Source of the DNA: Oscillospiraceae bacterium
GTDB taxonomy: Bacteria > Bacillota > Clostridia > Oscillospirales > CAG-272
DNA: 33,646 nt
Assembly: GCA_015065045.1 (NCBI GenBank)
Contig: SVRB01000003.1
Coordinates: 1 to 33,646, forward strand
Reading direction: 5' to 3'
Both the position numbers and the translations under genes were made by a program. Positions 23,066 to 31,723 of this stretch are shown piece after piece; position 1 is the stretch's first letter, and each line of letters starts with the position of its first letter. The notes under the pieces were generated by a model. It did no database searches. It was not told the origin of the DNA and saw only the letters and a program-made list of their open reading frames with translations.

Positions 23066-24394
23066 TTATTTCGTTTCGCCTATAAGGTCATAGTCAAGTG
23101 TTTCGGTTATTCTTACGTTATATATCTTACCCTCTGGAAGTCTCTTGCCGCAAGTAAAATAGATCTTACCGTCAATCTCGGGAGCGTCAGCCTGACTTCT
23201 TCCGTAATGCGCGTTCGAAACGGGATCATAACCCTCGCACAATACTTTTATAACCTTTCCGACTTTTTCTTCGTTCTTTTCTCTGTTTATATCATACTGC
23301 ATATCCATAATGATATCGCAGCGGTCCTGCTTTGTCTGTTCGTCTATCTGGTCTTCCAAATCGTAAGCAGGAGTTCCCTCTTCTCTTGAATATGTAAAAG
23401 CGCCGAGTCTTTCAAACTTCGTTTCCTTTAAGTATTCGCAAAGCTCAACAAAATCTTCTTCTGTCTCACCGGGGAAACCTGTTATAACAGTTGTACGGAG
23501 AGTAATATCGGGAACAGCTTTTCTGAGTCTTTCAACAGCGCTCTTGATTACAGCCTGACCACCGTGTCTGTTCATTCTCTTCAAAACGCTTTCCGAAATA
23601 TGCTGGATAGGCATATCTATGTATTTTACAACTCTGTCGTTACTCTTTATCTCCTCAACAAGCTCGTCAGTGATCTTGTCAGGATAGCAATACAAAAGTC
23701 TTATCCAGGGAATATTCGTTTCGCTCGTTATTCTCCTAATAAGCTCTGCAAGCTTATATTCACCGTAGATATCCACACCATATCTTGTTGTATCCTGAGC
23801 AACAAGAGTAAGCTCAAGCGCGCCTAAAGACTCAAGACTCTTTGCTTCTTCAACGATGTCCTCCATCGTTCTGCTTCTGAATTTACCTCTGATTGCAGGA
23901 ATAGCGCAATATGAGCACTTGTTGTCACAGCCCTCGGCAATCTTAAGATACGCCATATAATCGGGCGTCGTAACAAGTCTGTCACCGCCAAAGTCATAAG
24001 CATCCTTGTCACCGTATTTCTCAACAAACTTCTTGTTTTCTACAGCCTTTACAACCTCGACAATATCGTGAATGGAGGAAACACCCATAATAGCATCACA
24101 TTCGGGAATTTCCTTTACTATCTCGCCCTTATATCTTTCTGCCAAGCATCCTGCAACGATTATACCTTTGCAGTTTGCATTTTGCTTAAGCCATGAAGCA
24201 TCAAGAATATTATCAATAGCTTCCTGCTTTGCGCTCTCGGTAAAAGCGCAGGTGTTTACAATAATTATGTCAGCTTCGCTCTCCTCGGGAGTAATCTCAT
24301 ATCCTGCCTTGTAAAGCTCGTTGAGCATAATTTCGGTATCTATAAGATTCTTCGGACATCCAAGCGAAATAAATCCGATTTTATTCTTCTTCAT
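23066..24394 (-). CDS. rimO: Ribosomal protein S12 methylthiotransferase RimO
   Basis: This 442-residue radical SAM enzyme has the MTTase N-domain cysteines (IGFISLGCPKN, NTCAFTESAKQEA, VAGCLAERY), the radical SAM cluster C-x3-C-x2-C in GCDNKCSYCAIPAIRG, and a C-terminal TRAM domain. It adds a methylthio group to the conserved aspartate of S12. The SLGCPKN form and absence of MiaB-specific features favour RimO. I place the start at the ATG at 24394, which gives the usual N-terminus MKKNKIGFISLG. An in-frame ATG at 24421 would add nine residues lying inside recX. The gene overlaps recX by 14 bases. Confidence 0.94.
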   Translation of the reverse strand: MKKNKIGFISLGCPKNLIDTEIMLNELYKAGYEITPEESEADIIIVNTCAFTESAKQEAIDNILDASWLKQNANCKGIIVAGCLAERYKGEIVKEIPECDAIMGVSSIHDIVEVVKAVENKKFVEKYGDKDAYDFGGDRLVTTPDYMAYLKIAEGCDNKCSYCAIPAIRGKFRSRTMEDIVEEAKSLESLGALELTLVAQDTTRYGVDIYGEYKLAELIRRITSETNIPWIRLLYCYPDKITDELVEEIKSNDRVVKYIDMPIQHISESVLKRMNRHGGQAVIKSAVERLRKAVPDITLRTTVITGFPGETEEDFVELCEYLKETKFERLGAFTYSREEGTPAYDLEDQIDEQTKQDRCDIIMDMQYDINREKNEEKVGKVIKVLCEGYDPVSNAHYGRSQADAPEIDGKIYFTCGKRLPEGKIYNVRITETLDYDLIGETK

Positions 24395-24899
24395 TTTCTT
24401 CAAGCAACCTCGTGTATGCATATTTTATTTCAGCGTAACCATAGCCGTATCTTGCCAAAGCGGCATTCACCTTTTGGGCAGTCTTGCTGTCGCGTATCTT
24501 TTTTACCAAGTTCTTCTTGCGAATAAGCTTTACGCAGTTTTCCTCAAAATCCACGTCAGATACACAATCCTCAAAGCTTTCAGAAATAAGCTCTCTGTCA
24601 AACCCTTTTCTTTGAAGTTCAAGCTTGATCCTGCCGCGCCCGTACAGCTTTTTGTCAGCTAAATATTCGGTATAAGATCGAATAAGTCTCGCGTCATTTA
24701 TAAGTCCAGCCTCTTTCAGCTTTACAACAGCGGAATCTATCGTCTCTTTGTCAAAGCCGCGGTTTGAAAGCTTATCGCGTAAGCTTTTCTCGGTATTATC
24801 AGCAAAAACAAGTATATTTGTCGCCGCTGTCATAATATCCTTTGCCGACTTATTCTCTGTCTTATTGTTTATGTTTTCAGAATTTTTATATTCTTTCAT
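24381..24899 (-). CDS. recX: Regulatory protein RecX
   Basis: This 172-residue, helix-rich protein contains repeated three-helix RecX units: SLRDKLSNRGFDKETIDSAVVKLKEAGLINDARLIRSYTEYL, then RIKLELQRKGFDRELISESF, then a third unit. RecX binds RecA filaments and inhibits or modulates them. It begins 9 bases after the recA stop. The N-terminal 20 residues are polar and Asn/Lys-rich and may be dispensable. A partial Shine-Dalgarno (CAGG) is very close to the ATG. Confidence 0.9.
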   Translation of the reverse strand: MKEYKNSENINNKTENKSAKDIMTAATNILVFADNTEKSLRDKLSNRGFDKETIDSAVVKLKEAGLINDARLIRSYTEYLADKKLYGRGRIKLELQRKGFDRELISESFEDCVSDVDFEENCVKLIRKKNLVKKIRDSKTAQKVNAALARYGYGYAEIKYAYTRLLEENEEE

Positions 24900-24908
24900 A
24901 CCTGTCTA

Positions 24909-26012
24909 TCAATTTTCAAGATCAGCAACGGAAATATCAAAATCTTCATCGAGATCAATATTTTCCGACTGCGCTCCCTCTCCGTTTTTAAATCTTTCGA
25001 GAATTCTTTCCTCTACAAGCTTAAACAATTCGGGATTATCCTCCAAAGCCTGACGAGCATTATCTCTACCCTGAGCAAGACGGTTGCCGTCAATATAGAA
25101 CCAAGCTCCGCTCTTTTCGATAATTCCCATATCAACGCCAACTTCAACAAGCTCGCTTGACTTTGATATACCCTTACCGTACAAGATATCAAATTCAGCA
25201 GTCTTGAAAGGAGGGGCAACTTTATTTTTAACGATCTTACATTTAACTCTGTTACCGTATGATTCAGAACCGTTCTTAAGTGTTTCAACACGTCTGATAT
25301 CAATTCTTACGGAAGCGTAGTATTTAAGCGCAGTACCGCCTGAGGTTACCTCAGGGTTTCCGTACATAACGCCGATCTTCATACGGAGCTGGTTAATAAA
25401 GATAACAACGCAGTTAGACTTTGCGATAGAACCTGAAAGCTTACGCAATGCCTGAGACATAAGTCTTGCCTGTCCTGCAACCTGAGCGTCTCCGATATCA
25501 CCGTCAATTTCCTGCTGTGTAACAAGCGCCGCTACAGAGTCAACTACAACAACGTCAACAGCACCTGAACGTACCAAAGCATCAAGAATACCGAGCGCCG
25601 CTTCACCGCTTTCGGGCTGTGAAACAAGAAGCTCGTCAACGTCAACACCAATAGCTCCCGCATACTGAGGGTCTAATGCGTTTTCAACGTCTATATATGC
25701 AGCAGTACCGCCGGTTTTCTGAACCTCAGATACAACGTGCAAAGCAAGTGTAGTTTTACCCGATGCTTCAGGGCCGTAAATTTCAATTATTCTTCCTCTC
25801 GGAACACCGCCGACACCCAAAGCCAAGTCCAAAGACAATGACCCCGTAGATACAGCAGTAACGTTCATGCTTGTATTTTCGCCAAGCTTCATAATTGAGC
25901 CTGCGCCGTGATCCTTTGTAATCTGCATAAGCGCAGTTTGAAGCGCTTTTTTCTTCGCTTCTTTATCTTGTATTTGTCCAACAGTTTCAGTCTTTTTTGC
26001 TTTCTGTGCCAT
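24909..26012 (-). CDS. recA: RecA recombinase
   Basis: This 367-residue protein is complete: Walker A GPEASGKT (80-87), Walker B VVVVDSVAAL, and the sensor motif VIFINQLRMKIGV. It forms ATP-dependent filaments on single-stranded DNA for recombination and the SOS response. Some normally near-invariant positions differ: IDVENALDP replaces the common IDAEHALDP, and loop L1 reads EIDGDIGDAQVAGQAR where GDSHVGLQAR/GDSHMGLAAR is usual. The catalytic Glu is retained. AAGGGG precedes the ATG. recX, rimO and pgsA follow as one operon. Confidence 0.98.
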   Translation of the reverse strand: MAQKAKKTETVGQIQDKEAKKKALQTALMQITKDHGAGSIMKLGENTSMNVTAVSTGSLSLDLALGVGGVPRGRIIEIYGPEASGKTTLALHVVSEVQKTGGTAAYIDVENALDPQYAGAIGVDVDELLVSQPESGEAALGILDALVRSGAVDVVVVDSVAALVTQQEIDGDIGDAQVAGQARLMSQALRKLSGSIAKSNCVVIFINQLRMKIGVMYGNPEVTSGGTALKYYASVRIDIRRVETLKNGSESYGNRVKCKIVKNKVAPPFKTAEFDILYGKGISKSSELVEVGVDMGIIEKSGAWFYIDGNRLAQGRDNARQALEDNPELFKLVEERILERFKNGEGAQSENIDLDEDFDISVADLEN

Positions 26013-26087
26013 AATTTTAATATCCCCTTCTTTTTATCTGCAAACGATTAAAAATCTTCAAAAAATTACACACTTACATATAAAATT

Positions 26088-26116
26088 ATTTTATCAAATT
26101 CTAACCGTTTTGTCAA
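26088..26116 (-). promoter_or_regulatory. Sigma-A promoter of recA
   Basis: Minus strand TTGACA (26111-26116), 17-base spacer, TAAAAT (26088-26093). I looked for a Gram-positive LexA box (CGAAC-N4-GTTCG type) around it and saw none, so SOS control is not evident from this region. Confidence 0.85.
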
Positions 26117-26177
26117 TCTTAACATTATATCTATTATACTTTATTTACAAAATATTATATACTTTTTGCAAATACTG

Positions 26178-26186
26178 TGATATAAT
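26178..26186 (+). promoter_or_regulatory. Extended -10 promoter candidate for yqhQ-prmC-prsA-rsgA
   Basis: TGATATAAT is an extended -10 (TGn-TATAAT) about 80 bases before yqhQ. The -35 region has no clear match. It is the best candidate in the 255-bp divergent spacer shared with recA. Confidence 0.5.
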
Positions 26187-26267
26187 AACATAAACAAAAA
26201 AATGTTTCTCCCCACGTTTAACTTTTTTAATAAATATAACTAATTCAAACCAAAGAGGATATAACAA

Positions 26268-27266
26268 ATGGCAGAAAAAAATTGTCGTCTCGGTACTGTC
26301 GGCGGTCAAGCCGTTATCGAAGGCGTTATGATGAAAAATAAAGACAAATTTGCCCTTGCCGTACGTATGCCCGAAGGTAACATAAGAGTTACCGAGGACA
26401 GCTGTAAAAGCATTAAGGACAAATACAAAATATTTAATCTTCCCATAATCAGAGGAATTGTAAATCTTGTTGAATCGATGATCTTGTCGATGAAAACACT
26501 TACTATTTCCGCTGATGCTTTTGGAATAGAGGAAGAAGAAACCAAGTTTGAGATATGGCTTAAAGAAAAATTCGGAAAAAGCCTTATCGACGTTATAATG
26601 GTGATAGCAATGATTCTCGGAGTTGCTCTCGGAGTCGGACTTTTCTTCTTTCTTCCGTTATGGCTTTCATCGTTCGTATCAAAGGGTACAAGCGGAGAAT
26701 CAAAATGGTACGCAACCCTCATTGAAGGTGGAATTAAGATTGGTATTTTCATTTTGTACATCTGGCTCGTTTCATTTATGAAGGATATTAAGCGTGTATT
26801 TGAATATCACGGTGCTGAACATAAAACGATCTTCTGTTATGAAGCAGGAGAAGAGCTTACTCCCGAAAACGTAAAGAAATTCAAAAGATTTCATCCCAGA
26901 TGCGGCACAAGCTTTATTTTCGTAATACTTTTGCTCAGCATACTCGTTTCGTCCATTGTGTATTCACTTCCCTTTATCAAGTCAAGCATTTATCTTAAGT
27001 TTGCATCAAAGCTTTTAACCCTTCCGCTTACTGTCGGTATCGGATATGAATTTATAAGATTTGCAGGAAAGCACGACAACGTAATTACAAGACTTTTGTC
27101 AGCTCCGGGTCTTTGGATGCAAAAGCTTACCACAAAAGAACCTGATGAAACACAGATCGAAGTAGCTATAGCATCACTCAAATGCGCTCTTCCCGAAGAA
27201 TTTCCCGAAGCCAGAGAAATATATAACCCCGAAGAATACAAAAAGGCAGAAGTAACAAAAGAATGA
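26268..27266 (+). CDS. yqhQ: YqhQ, DUF1385 integral membrane protein
   Basis: This 332-residue protein has the DUF1385 signature at its start (VGGQAVIEGVMMKN) and VFEYHGAEHKTIFCYEAGEELTPENV plus FHPRCGTSFIFV between membrane helices. The conserved His/Glu/Cys residues suggest a metal or catalytic site, but the function is not established. About four to five helices are visible (from residue 105, 150, 225 and 245). The gene overlaps prmC by four bases (ATGA). Association of yqhQ with prmC/prfA is recurrent in Firmicutes. Confidence 0.9.
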   Translation: MAEKNCRLGTVGGQAVIEGVMMKNKDKFALAVRMPEGNIRVTEDSCKSIKDKYKIFNLPIIRGIVNLVESMILSMKTLTISADAFGIEEEETKFEIWLKEKFGKSLIDVIMVIAMILGVALGVGLFFFLPLWLSSFVSKGTSGESKWYATLIEGGIKIGIFILYIWLVSFMKDIKRVFEYHGAEHKTIFCYEAGEELTPENVKKFKRFHPRCGTSFIFVILLLSILVSSIVYSLPFIKSSIYLKFASKLLTLPLTVGIGYEFIRFAGKHDNVITRLLSAPGLWMQKLTTKEPDETQIEVAIASLKCALPEEFPEAREIYNPEEYKKAEVTKE

Positions 27267-27970
27267 ACGATATCGATATTATAAAATCGTATTATTCTGG
27301 TGATGAACTAAAAATTGCGCTCGAAAAATACGAAAGCGGAATTCCTGCTGCTTATATCATAGGTGAATGGGAATTTTTCGGAGACAGATATTACGTAAAC
27401 GAAGACTGTCTTATTCCGCGATGCGATACAGAAAGAGTTGTCGAAAAGGTTCTTTCTTGCATAAACGGAAGTAAAACCATTGCCGATATATGTACGGGCT
27501 CAGGCTGTATTGCAATTTCTGTTTTAAAAAGAAAAACAGAAGCTGTCGGACTTGCCATTGATATTTCAAGTAATGCTATAGAAGCTGCAAAAAAGAACGC
27601 TGAGATCAATAATGTTTCTGACAGACTTGAATTTATCTGCGCTGATATATTCAGTGATCCTTTAGGCGATAAAAAATTTGATATAATAATTTCAAACCCA
27701 CCGTATATACGCACAGACGTTCTCGACTCTCTTGATGAATACGTAAAAAAAGAACCCGTAATAGCTCTTGACGGCGGAGATGACGGTATGATGTTTTACA
27801 ATTATATCGTTACTAACTGCAAAAAGAACCTGAAACAAAACGGCATATTTATTTTTGAAATAGGCTATGATCAGGAAGATAGCATAAAACTATTGGCAAA
27901 GCAAAACGGCTTTGACTGTGAAATTACAAAAGACTACTCGGGCAACCCCCGTGTTGCTTTATTAAAATAA
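27263..27970 (+). CDS. prmC: Release factor glutamine methyltransferase PrmC, short N-terminal domain
   Basis: This 235-residue SAM-dependent methyltransferase has the linker motif GIPAAYIIGEWEFFGDRYYV, LIPRCDTE, the SAM-binding ADICTGSGCIAISV and the catalytic NPPY in ISNPPYIRTD. PrmC methylates the glutamine of the GGQ motif in release factors. Typical members have about 280 residues with a 70-residue helical N-domain; here only about 23 residues precede the linker. No stronger upstream start is available because yqhQ overlaps. LIPRPDTE is usual, so Pro to Cys is a small oddity. prfA is not adjacent. Confidence 0.9.
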   Translation: MNDIDIIKSYYSGDELKIALEKYESGIPAAYIIGEWEFFGDRYYVNEDCLIPRCDTERVVEKVLSCINGSKTIADICTGSGCIAISVLKRKTEAVGLAIDISSNAIEAAKKNAEINNVSDRLEFICADIFSDPLGDKKFDIIISNPPYIRTDVLDSLDEYVKKEPVIALDGGDDGMMFYNYIVTNCKKNLKQNGIFIFEIGYDQEDSIKLLAKQNGFDCEITKDYSGNPRVALLK

Positions 27971-27990
27971 TATATTTCTTTGGAGGAAAT

Positions 27991-28992
27991 ATGAAAAGAT
28001 CAATAAAATTACTCAGTTTAATACTTGCTCTCATTATGTCAGCATCTATTCTTACAGGATGCTTCGGAAGAAGAAAAGGCGAGCCCCCTGTTTCAACATC
28101 CGATAAAAGGGTTGTTATGACACTCGGTGGATACAACGTTACTTACGATTTTTACAGATATCTTTTCCTTAACACAAAAGACTATCTTTCTGACGGCGAT
28201 AAAGACTTCTGGACAAAAGAAGGCAATGACGTTGAAATGGTAAAGAAATATATTATTGATTCGCTCAATGATACTTATGCAATGTTTACTCTTGCAGATA
28301 AATATGAAATTACTCTTCCCGACGAAGAAAAGAGTTATATTGATAATATGATCCAGCAGAGCAAGGGCACGATGACTGATGAGGAATTCAAGAAATCTCT
28401 TGCAGAAAGCTATATGACACCTGAATTATATAGATTTATTCTTGAAGTACAGCAGCTCGAAATTTTGGTATACAATCACATTATTGCAGAAGACAGCGGT
28501 ATTATTTTTGCAGATGACAAAACGGTAAAAAAAGCAGTAAGTGAAGATTTTGTAAGAGCAACTCATATACTTTTCTTAATTGAAGACGAAGAAGGAAAAA
28601 CTGAAAAGAAGGAATTAGCCGATCAGCTTCTCCAAAGACTTAAAAACGGCGAAGACTTTGAAGCTTTAAAAGAAGAATACAGTGAAGATACCGGCCTTAA
28701 GGGCAATACCGACGGATATTACTTCTTGCGTGGCGTATACGATAAAGCCTTTGAAGATGCAGCGTTTAATCTCAAAGAAGGCGAAATAAGTGAAGTTGTT
28801 ACAAGTGATCTCGGATATCACATTATAAAAAGACTTCCCATTGATGATAAATACGTTGACGACAACCTCGAGGATCTTCGTTCTCAGTATTTAACTTCAA
28901 AGTATTATGAAATAATCGAAGAAACGTATAAGGATTTTGAGGCAAGCTATAAAAAGGATTACTCTGACATTAAGCTTGATTCCTTCAACTGA
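27991..28992 (+). CDS. prsA: PrsA-like peptidyl-prolyl isomerase lipoprotein
   Basis: This 333-residue protein has a lipoprotein signal peptide (hydrophobic 6-21, lipobox LTGC). An N-terminal SurA/PrsA-like helical domain (about 60-180) precedes a parvulin rotamase domain (about 188-285): VRATHILFLIEDEE, FEALKEEYSEDTGLKGNTDGYYFLRG, VVTSDLGYHIIKRL. It folds exported proteins at the outer face of the membrane. GGAGG precedes the ATG. The protein is cotranscribed with rsgA, whose ATG overlaps the prsA stop by one base. Confidence 0.9.
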   Translation: MKRSIKLLSLILALIMSASILTGCFGRRKGEPPVSTSDKRVVMTLGGYNVTYDFYRYLFLNTKDYLSDGDKDFWTKEGNDVEMVKKYIIDSLNDTYAMFTLADKYEITLPDEEKSYIDNMIQQSKGTMTDEEFKKSLAESYMTPELYRFILEVQQLEILVYNHIIAEDSGIIFADDKTVKKAVSEDFVRATHILFLIEDEEGKTEKKELADQLLQRLKNGEDFEALKEEYSEDTGLKGNTDGYYFLRGVYDKAFEDAAFNLKEGEISEVVTSDLGYHIIKRLPIDDKYVDDNLEDLRSQYLTSKYYEIIEETYKDFEASYKKDYSDIKLDSFN

Positions 28993-29915
28993 TGTGTATG
29001 AGCGAATTTATTAAGGGTACTATAATAAAAGGGCTCGGCGGTCTTTACGAAATATTGACCGAAGACGGAAACAGAATAAACTGCAAGGCAAAGGGGTCTT
29101 TCAGACACGAAAAAATAACGCCCTATGCAGGCGACAACGTTATAGTTAAGCAAACGGACAACGGCGCTGTTATAGAAGAAATAACAGACAGAAAAAACAA
29201 TCTAATCCGTCCGCCCGTCGCAAATATTGATATATTATTTGTAATCATCGCGGCGGCGAAACCCTCTCCCATATTGGCTATCACCGACAAGCTTATTTCG
29301 ATTGCCGAATTTAACAAAATCGAGCCGGTGATTATCGTAAGCAAGACCGACCTTGACGGTGCGGAGGCTGAACGAATTGCCGATATATACAGAAGATCAG
29401 GCTTTACTGTGTTTACGTCAAGCATTGACAGCGACAAGAAATCTCTCACCGAATTCGTAAAGCAATACGCAAACGGAAAGATCTCCGCATTTGCAGGAGC
29501 GTCGGGCGTTGGAAAATCAACGGTCATTAACGCTCTATTTCCCAAGCTTTCACTTGAAACGGGTGACGTTAGCCATAAGACCGAAAGGGGTAAGCATACA
29601 ACAAGACACGTTGAGCTTTTCGGACTCGACTATTTGACAGACGATGAGAATATGACCGGTTACATAGCCGATACTCCGGGATTCAGTCTTATTGATTTTA
29701 CAAGATTTGACTTTTATAAAAAGGACGACCTTGTGTACACGTTCAGAGAATTTGACGACTATCTCGGCACTTGTAAATATACAAAATGCTCACACACAAC
29801 CGAGGACGGCTGTAAGATCATCGAGGCTGTCAATAACGGAATTATCCCAAAAGAAAGACACGACAGCTATATTGAAATTTACAACACAATAAAAAATAAA
29901 CACGATTGGGATTAA
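28992..29915 (+). CDS. rsgA: Ribosome small subunit GTPase RsgA (YloQ/YjeQ)
   Basis: This 307-residue circularly permuted GTPase has an N-terminal OB fold (GTIIKGLGGLYEIL), G4 VSKTD, then G1 GASGVGKST (169-177), G3 DTPGF, and a C-terminal zinc knuckle C-x4-C-x-H-x5-C (CKYTKCSHTTEDGC). It checks late 30S assembly. The first ATG overlaps the prsA stop (TGATG); a second in-frame ATG at 28998 is equally possible, as neither has a good ribosome site and coupling to prsA is likely. Confidence 0.95.
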   Translation: MCMSEFIKGTIIKGLGGLYEILTEDGNRINCKAKGSFRHEKITPYAGDNVIVKQTDNGAVIEEITDRKNNLIRPPVANIDILFVIIAAAKPSPILAITDKLISIAEFNKIEPVIIVSKTDLDGAEAERIADIYRRSGFTVFTSSIDSDKKSLTEFVKQYANGKISAFAGASGVGKSTVINALFPKLSLETGDVSHKTERGKHTTRHVELFGLDYLTDDENMTGYIADTPGFSLIDFTRFDFYKKDDLVYTFREFDDYLGTCKYTKCSHTTEDGCKIIEAVNNGIIPKERHDSYIEIYNTIKNKHDWD

Positions 29916-29923
29916 GTAAAATA

Positions 29924-29950
29924 AAAACGGATGCAATAAGCATCCGTTTT
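29924..29950. terminator. Bidirectional terminator between rsgA and the flavin reductase gene
   Basis: A 10-bp stem AAAACGGATG/CATCCGTTTT (29924-29933 with 29941-29950) with a 7-nt loop has T runs on both strands. It ends both the yqhQ-rsgA and the ddl-flavin reductase transcripts. Confidence 0.9.
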
Positions 29951-29951
29951 T

Positions 29952-30542
29952 TTATTTCTTTTTGTTATAATGCTTTTTCGGCTTTTTCTTCTTAACGGAA
30001 AAACCGAAGTTACCAATCTTCTTACCAAGCTCAAAATATTCGCCGTGAGCAAAAGCGCACAGCTTCGCTTTTTCAAGATGAAGCTTACCATCCTCGCCAA
30101 GCAAGCTTTCGTCAACGTTTATGGCAGTTATATCAGCAATAAACATATGATGCGAACCAAGCTCAACTATATCAGTTACCTTACATTCAAGATTCATAGG
30201 ACATTCTTCGATCAAAGGACATTCAACCGTCTCAGCCTTAGCTTTTGTAAGCTTGCATTTTTCAAATTTGTCAACCTTTGCACCCGTATATATCCCGCAA
30301 TAGTCCGCTTCCTTTACAAGCGAAGAGGGGGTAAGATTTATGACAAATTCTTTTGTTGACTTAATCATCTCAAAAGAGTGTCTTTGCGGTCTTACAGATA
30401 TATAAGTTTTCGGAGGATTTGAATTAAGTATTCCCGTCCATGCGATCGTGATAATATTAGAATTATCCATATCACCGCACGATACCATAACAGGCGGAAC
30501 GGGTGCTAAAAGAGTACCGCCCTTCCAAACAACCTTACTCAA
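29952..30542 (-). CDS. Flavin reductase-like (flavoredoxin) FMN-binding protein
   Basis: This 196-residue protein has the flavin reductase-like split-barrel: LLAPVPPVMVSCGD near the start, NIITIAWTGILNSNPPKTYISVRPQRHSFEMI, and EFVINLTPSSLVKEADYCG. Such proteins bind FMN and transfer electrons; partners are unknown here. The last 16 residues are unusually lysine-rich (SVKKKKPKKHYNKKK), which is not part of the barrel. It starts 6 bases after ddl and should be cotranscribed; the functional link to peptidoglycan synthesis is unclear. Confidence 0.87.
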   Translation of the reverse strand: MSKVVWKGGTLLAPVPPVMVSCGDMDNSNIITIAWTGILNSNPPKTYISVRPQRHSFEMIKSTKEFVINLTPSSLVKEADYCGIYTGAKVDKFEKCKLTKAKAETVECPLIEECPMNLECKVTDIVELGSHHMFIADITAINVDESLLGEDGKLHLEKAKLCAFAHGEYFELGKKIGNFGFSVKKKKPKKHYNKKK

Positions 30543-30548
30543 TTTATT

Positions 30549-31631
30549 TTATCCTTTCTTTTGCTGAACAGCAAGATCAACAAGCTTATCAATAAGATTT
30601 GTATACGTATATCCGCTATGTATTGCCATTTTGGGATAGAGACTTATTGAAGTGAAACCGGGAAGCGTATTTATTTCATTAAATACGATTCTCTCTTCCT
30701 CTCCGCACACGAAGAAATCAACTCTTGAAAGACCCTTGCAGTCAAGTGTCTTGAAGATCTTTTCTGCTGTATTTTTCAAATTTATCCAGGTTTCTTCTTT
30801 TACCTTCGCAGGAATCTGGTTTGTTGACGTGCCGTTATTGTACTTGTCATCGTAGTCATAGAAATCAGCATCAGAAATAATCTCACCGCAAGTGAGCGCA
30901 ACAGGATCTTCGTTGCCGATCACAGCGACCTCTACTTCTCTGCCGACTATGGCTTCTTCAATAAGAATCTTACCGTCAAACTTTTCGGCATTTTCGATTG
31001 CAGCTTTTAATTCAGTATCGTTTCTTGCCTTTGACACTCCAACAGATGAACCTGAGTTTGCAGGTTTAACGAAAACGGGATAACCAAGTTTTTCCTCAAC
31101 ATCGCTCTTAATAGCGTCAAATTCGTTTGCAACCTGACCTTTTAAAACGTAAACGCATTTTGCAAGAGGGATATCGTAGTTTTCGAGAAGCATTTTTGTA
31201 AACGCTTTATCCATACATACTGCAGATGATGCGCATCCGGGGCCAACGTATCCAACACCACTCATATCGAGCATACCCTGAAGTCTTCCGTCCTCGCAGT
31301 ACGCTCCGTGCATAACGGGAAATACAGCGTCAACAGCCACTCTTTCAGCTTTGCCGTCAGCGTCTACAGCATATACGGCATGATCGCCGAAGCTCGTGGA
31401 AAAGAGTGCTTTTTTAAGGAACGCGCTATCATTTGCCCAAGTGTTGTTTAATATATTTTCGTCAGCGCCACTATACAAGTACATCTTACCGTCTCTTGTT
31501 ATGCCCACTCTTGAAATATTGTACTTTTCTCTGTCAATGTTTGAAAGAACAGAATAAGAAGACTTTAAGGAAACCTCATATTCTGTGGAATTTCCACCAA
31601 ACATTATGCACAAATTTATTTTTTTCTCCAT
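30549..31631 (-). CDS. ddl: D-alanine-D-alanine ligase
   Basis: This 360-residue ATP-grasp enzyme is full length: LCIMFGGNSTEYEVSLKSS at the N-terminus, GCASSAVCMDKAFTK, VFVKPANSGSSVGVSKA for ATP binding, and the C-terminal RVDFFV...FNEINTLPGFTSISLYPKM. The omega loop DFYDYDDKYNNG retains Lys-Tyr at the position where D-lactate ligases have Phe or a different loop, so D-Ala-D-Ala specificity is predicted. It supplies the dipeptide for MurF. GGAG is ten bases before the ATG. Confidence 0.95.
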   Translation of the reverse strand: MEKKINLCIMFGGNSTEYEVSLKSSYSVLSNIDREKYNISRVGITRDGKMYLYSGADENILNNTWANDSAFLKKALFSTSFGDHAVYAVDADGKAERVAVDAVFPVMHGAYCEDGRLQGMLDMSGVGYVGPGCASSAVCMDKAFTKMLLENYDIPLAKCVYVLKGQVANEFDAIKSDVEEKLGYPVFVKPANSGSSVGVSKARNDTELKAAIENAEKFDGKILIEEAIVGREVEVAVIGNEDPVALTCGEIISDADFYDYDDKYNNGTSTNQIPAKVKEETWINLKNTAEKIFKTLDCKGLSRVDFFVCGEEERIVFNEINTLPGFTSISLYPKMAIHSGYTYTNLIDKLVDLAVQQKKG

Positions 31632-31671
31632 TACAAATCATCTCCGTAAATATCGTATATAATACCATATT

Positions 31672-31700
31672 ATTCTATCATAACCCGATATGTTTGTCAA
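31672..31700 (-). promoter_or_regulatory. Sigma-A promoter of ddl
   Basis: Minus strand TTGACA (31695-31700), 17-base spacer, TAGAAT (31672-31677). Repeat R copy B ends about 25 bases upstream of the -35, so the insertion spared this promoter. Confidence 0.87.
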
Positions 31701-31723
31701 TAAATCCATACCATAAGTTATAA

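Noticed and set aside
26013..26267. Search for a LexA/SOS box upstream of recA
   Set aside because: No CGAAC-N4-GTTCG-like palindrome was seen, so I do not claim SOS control.
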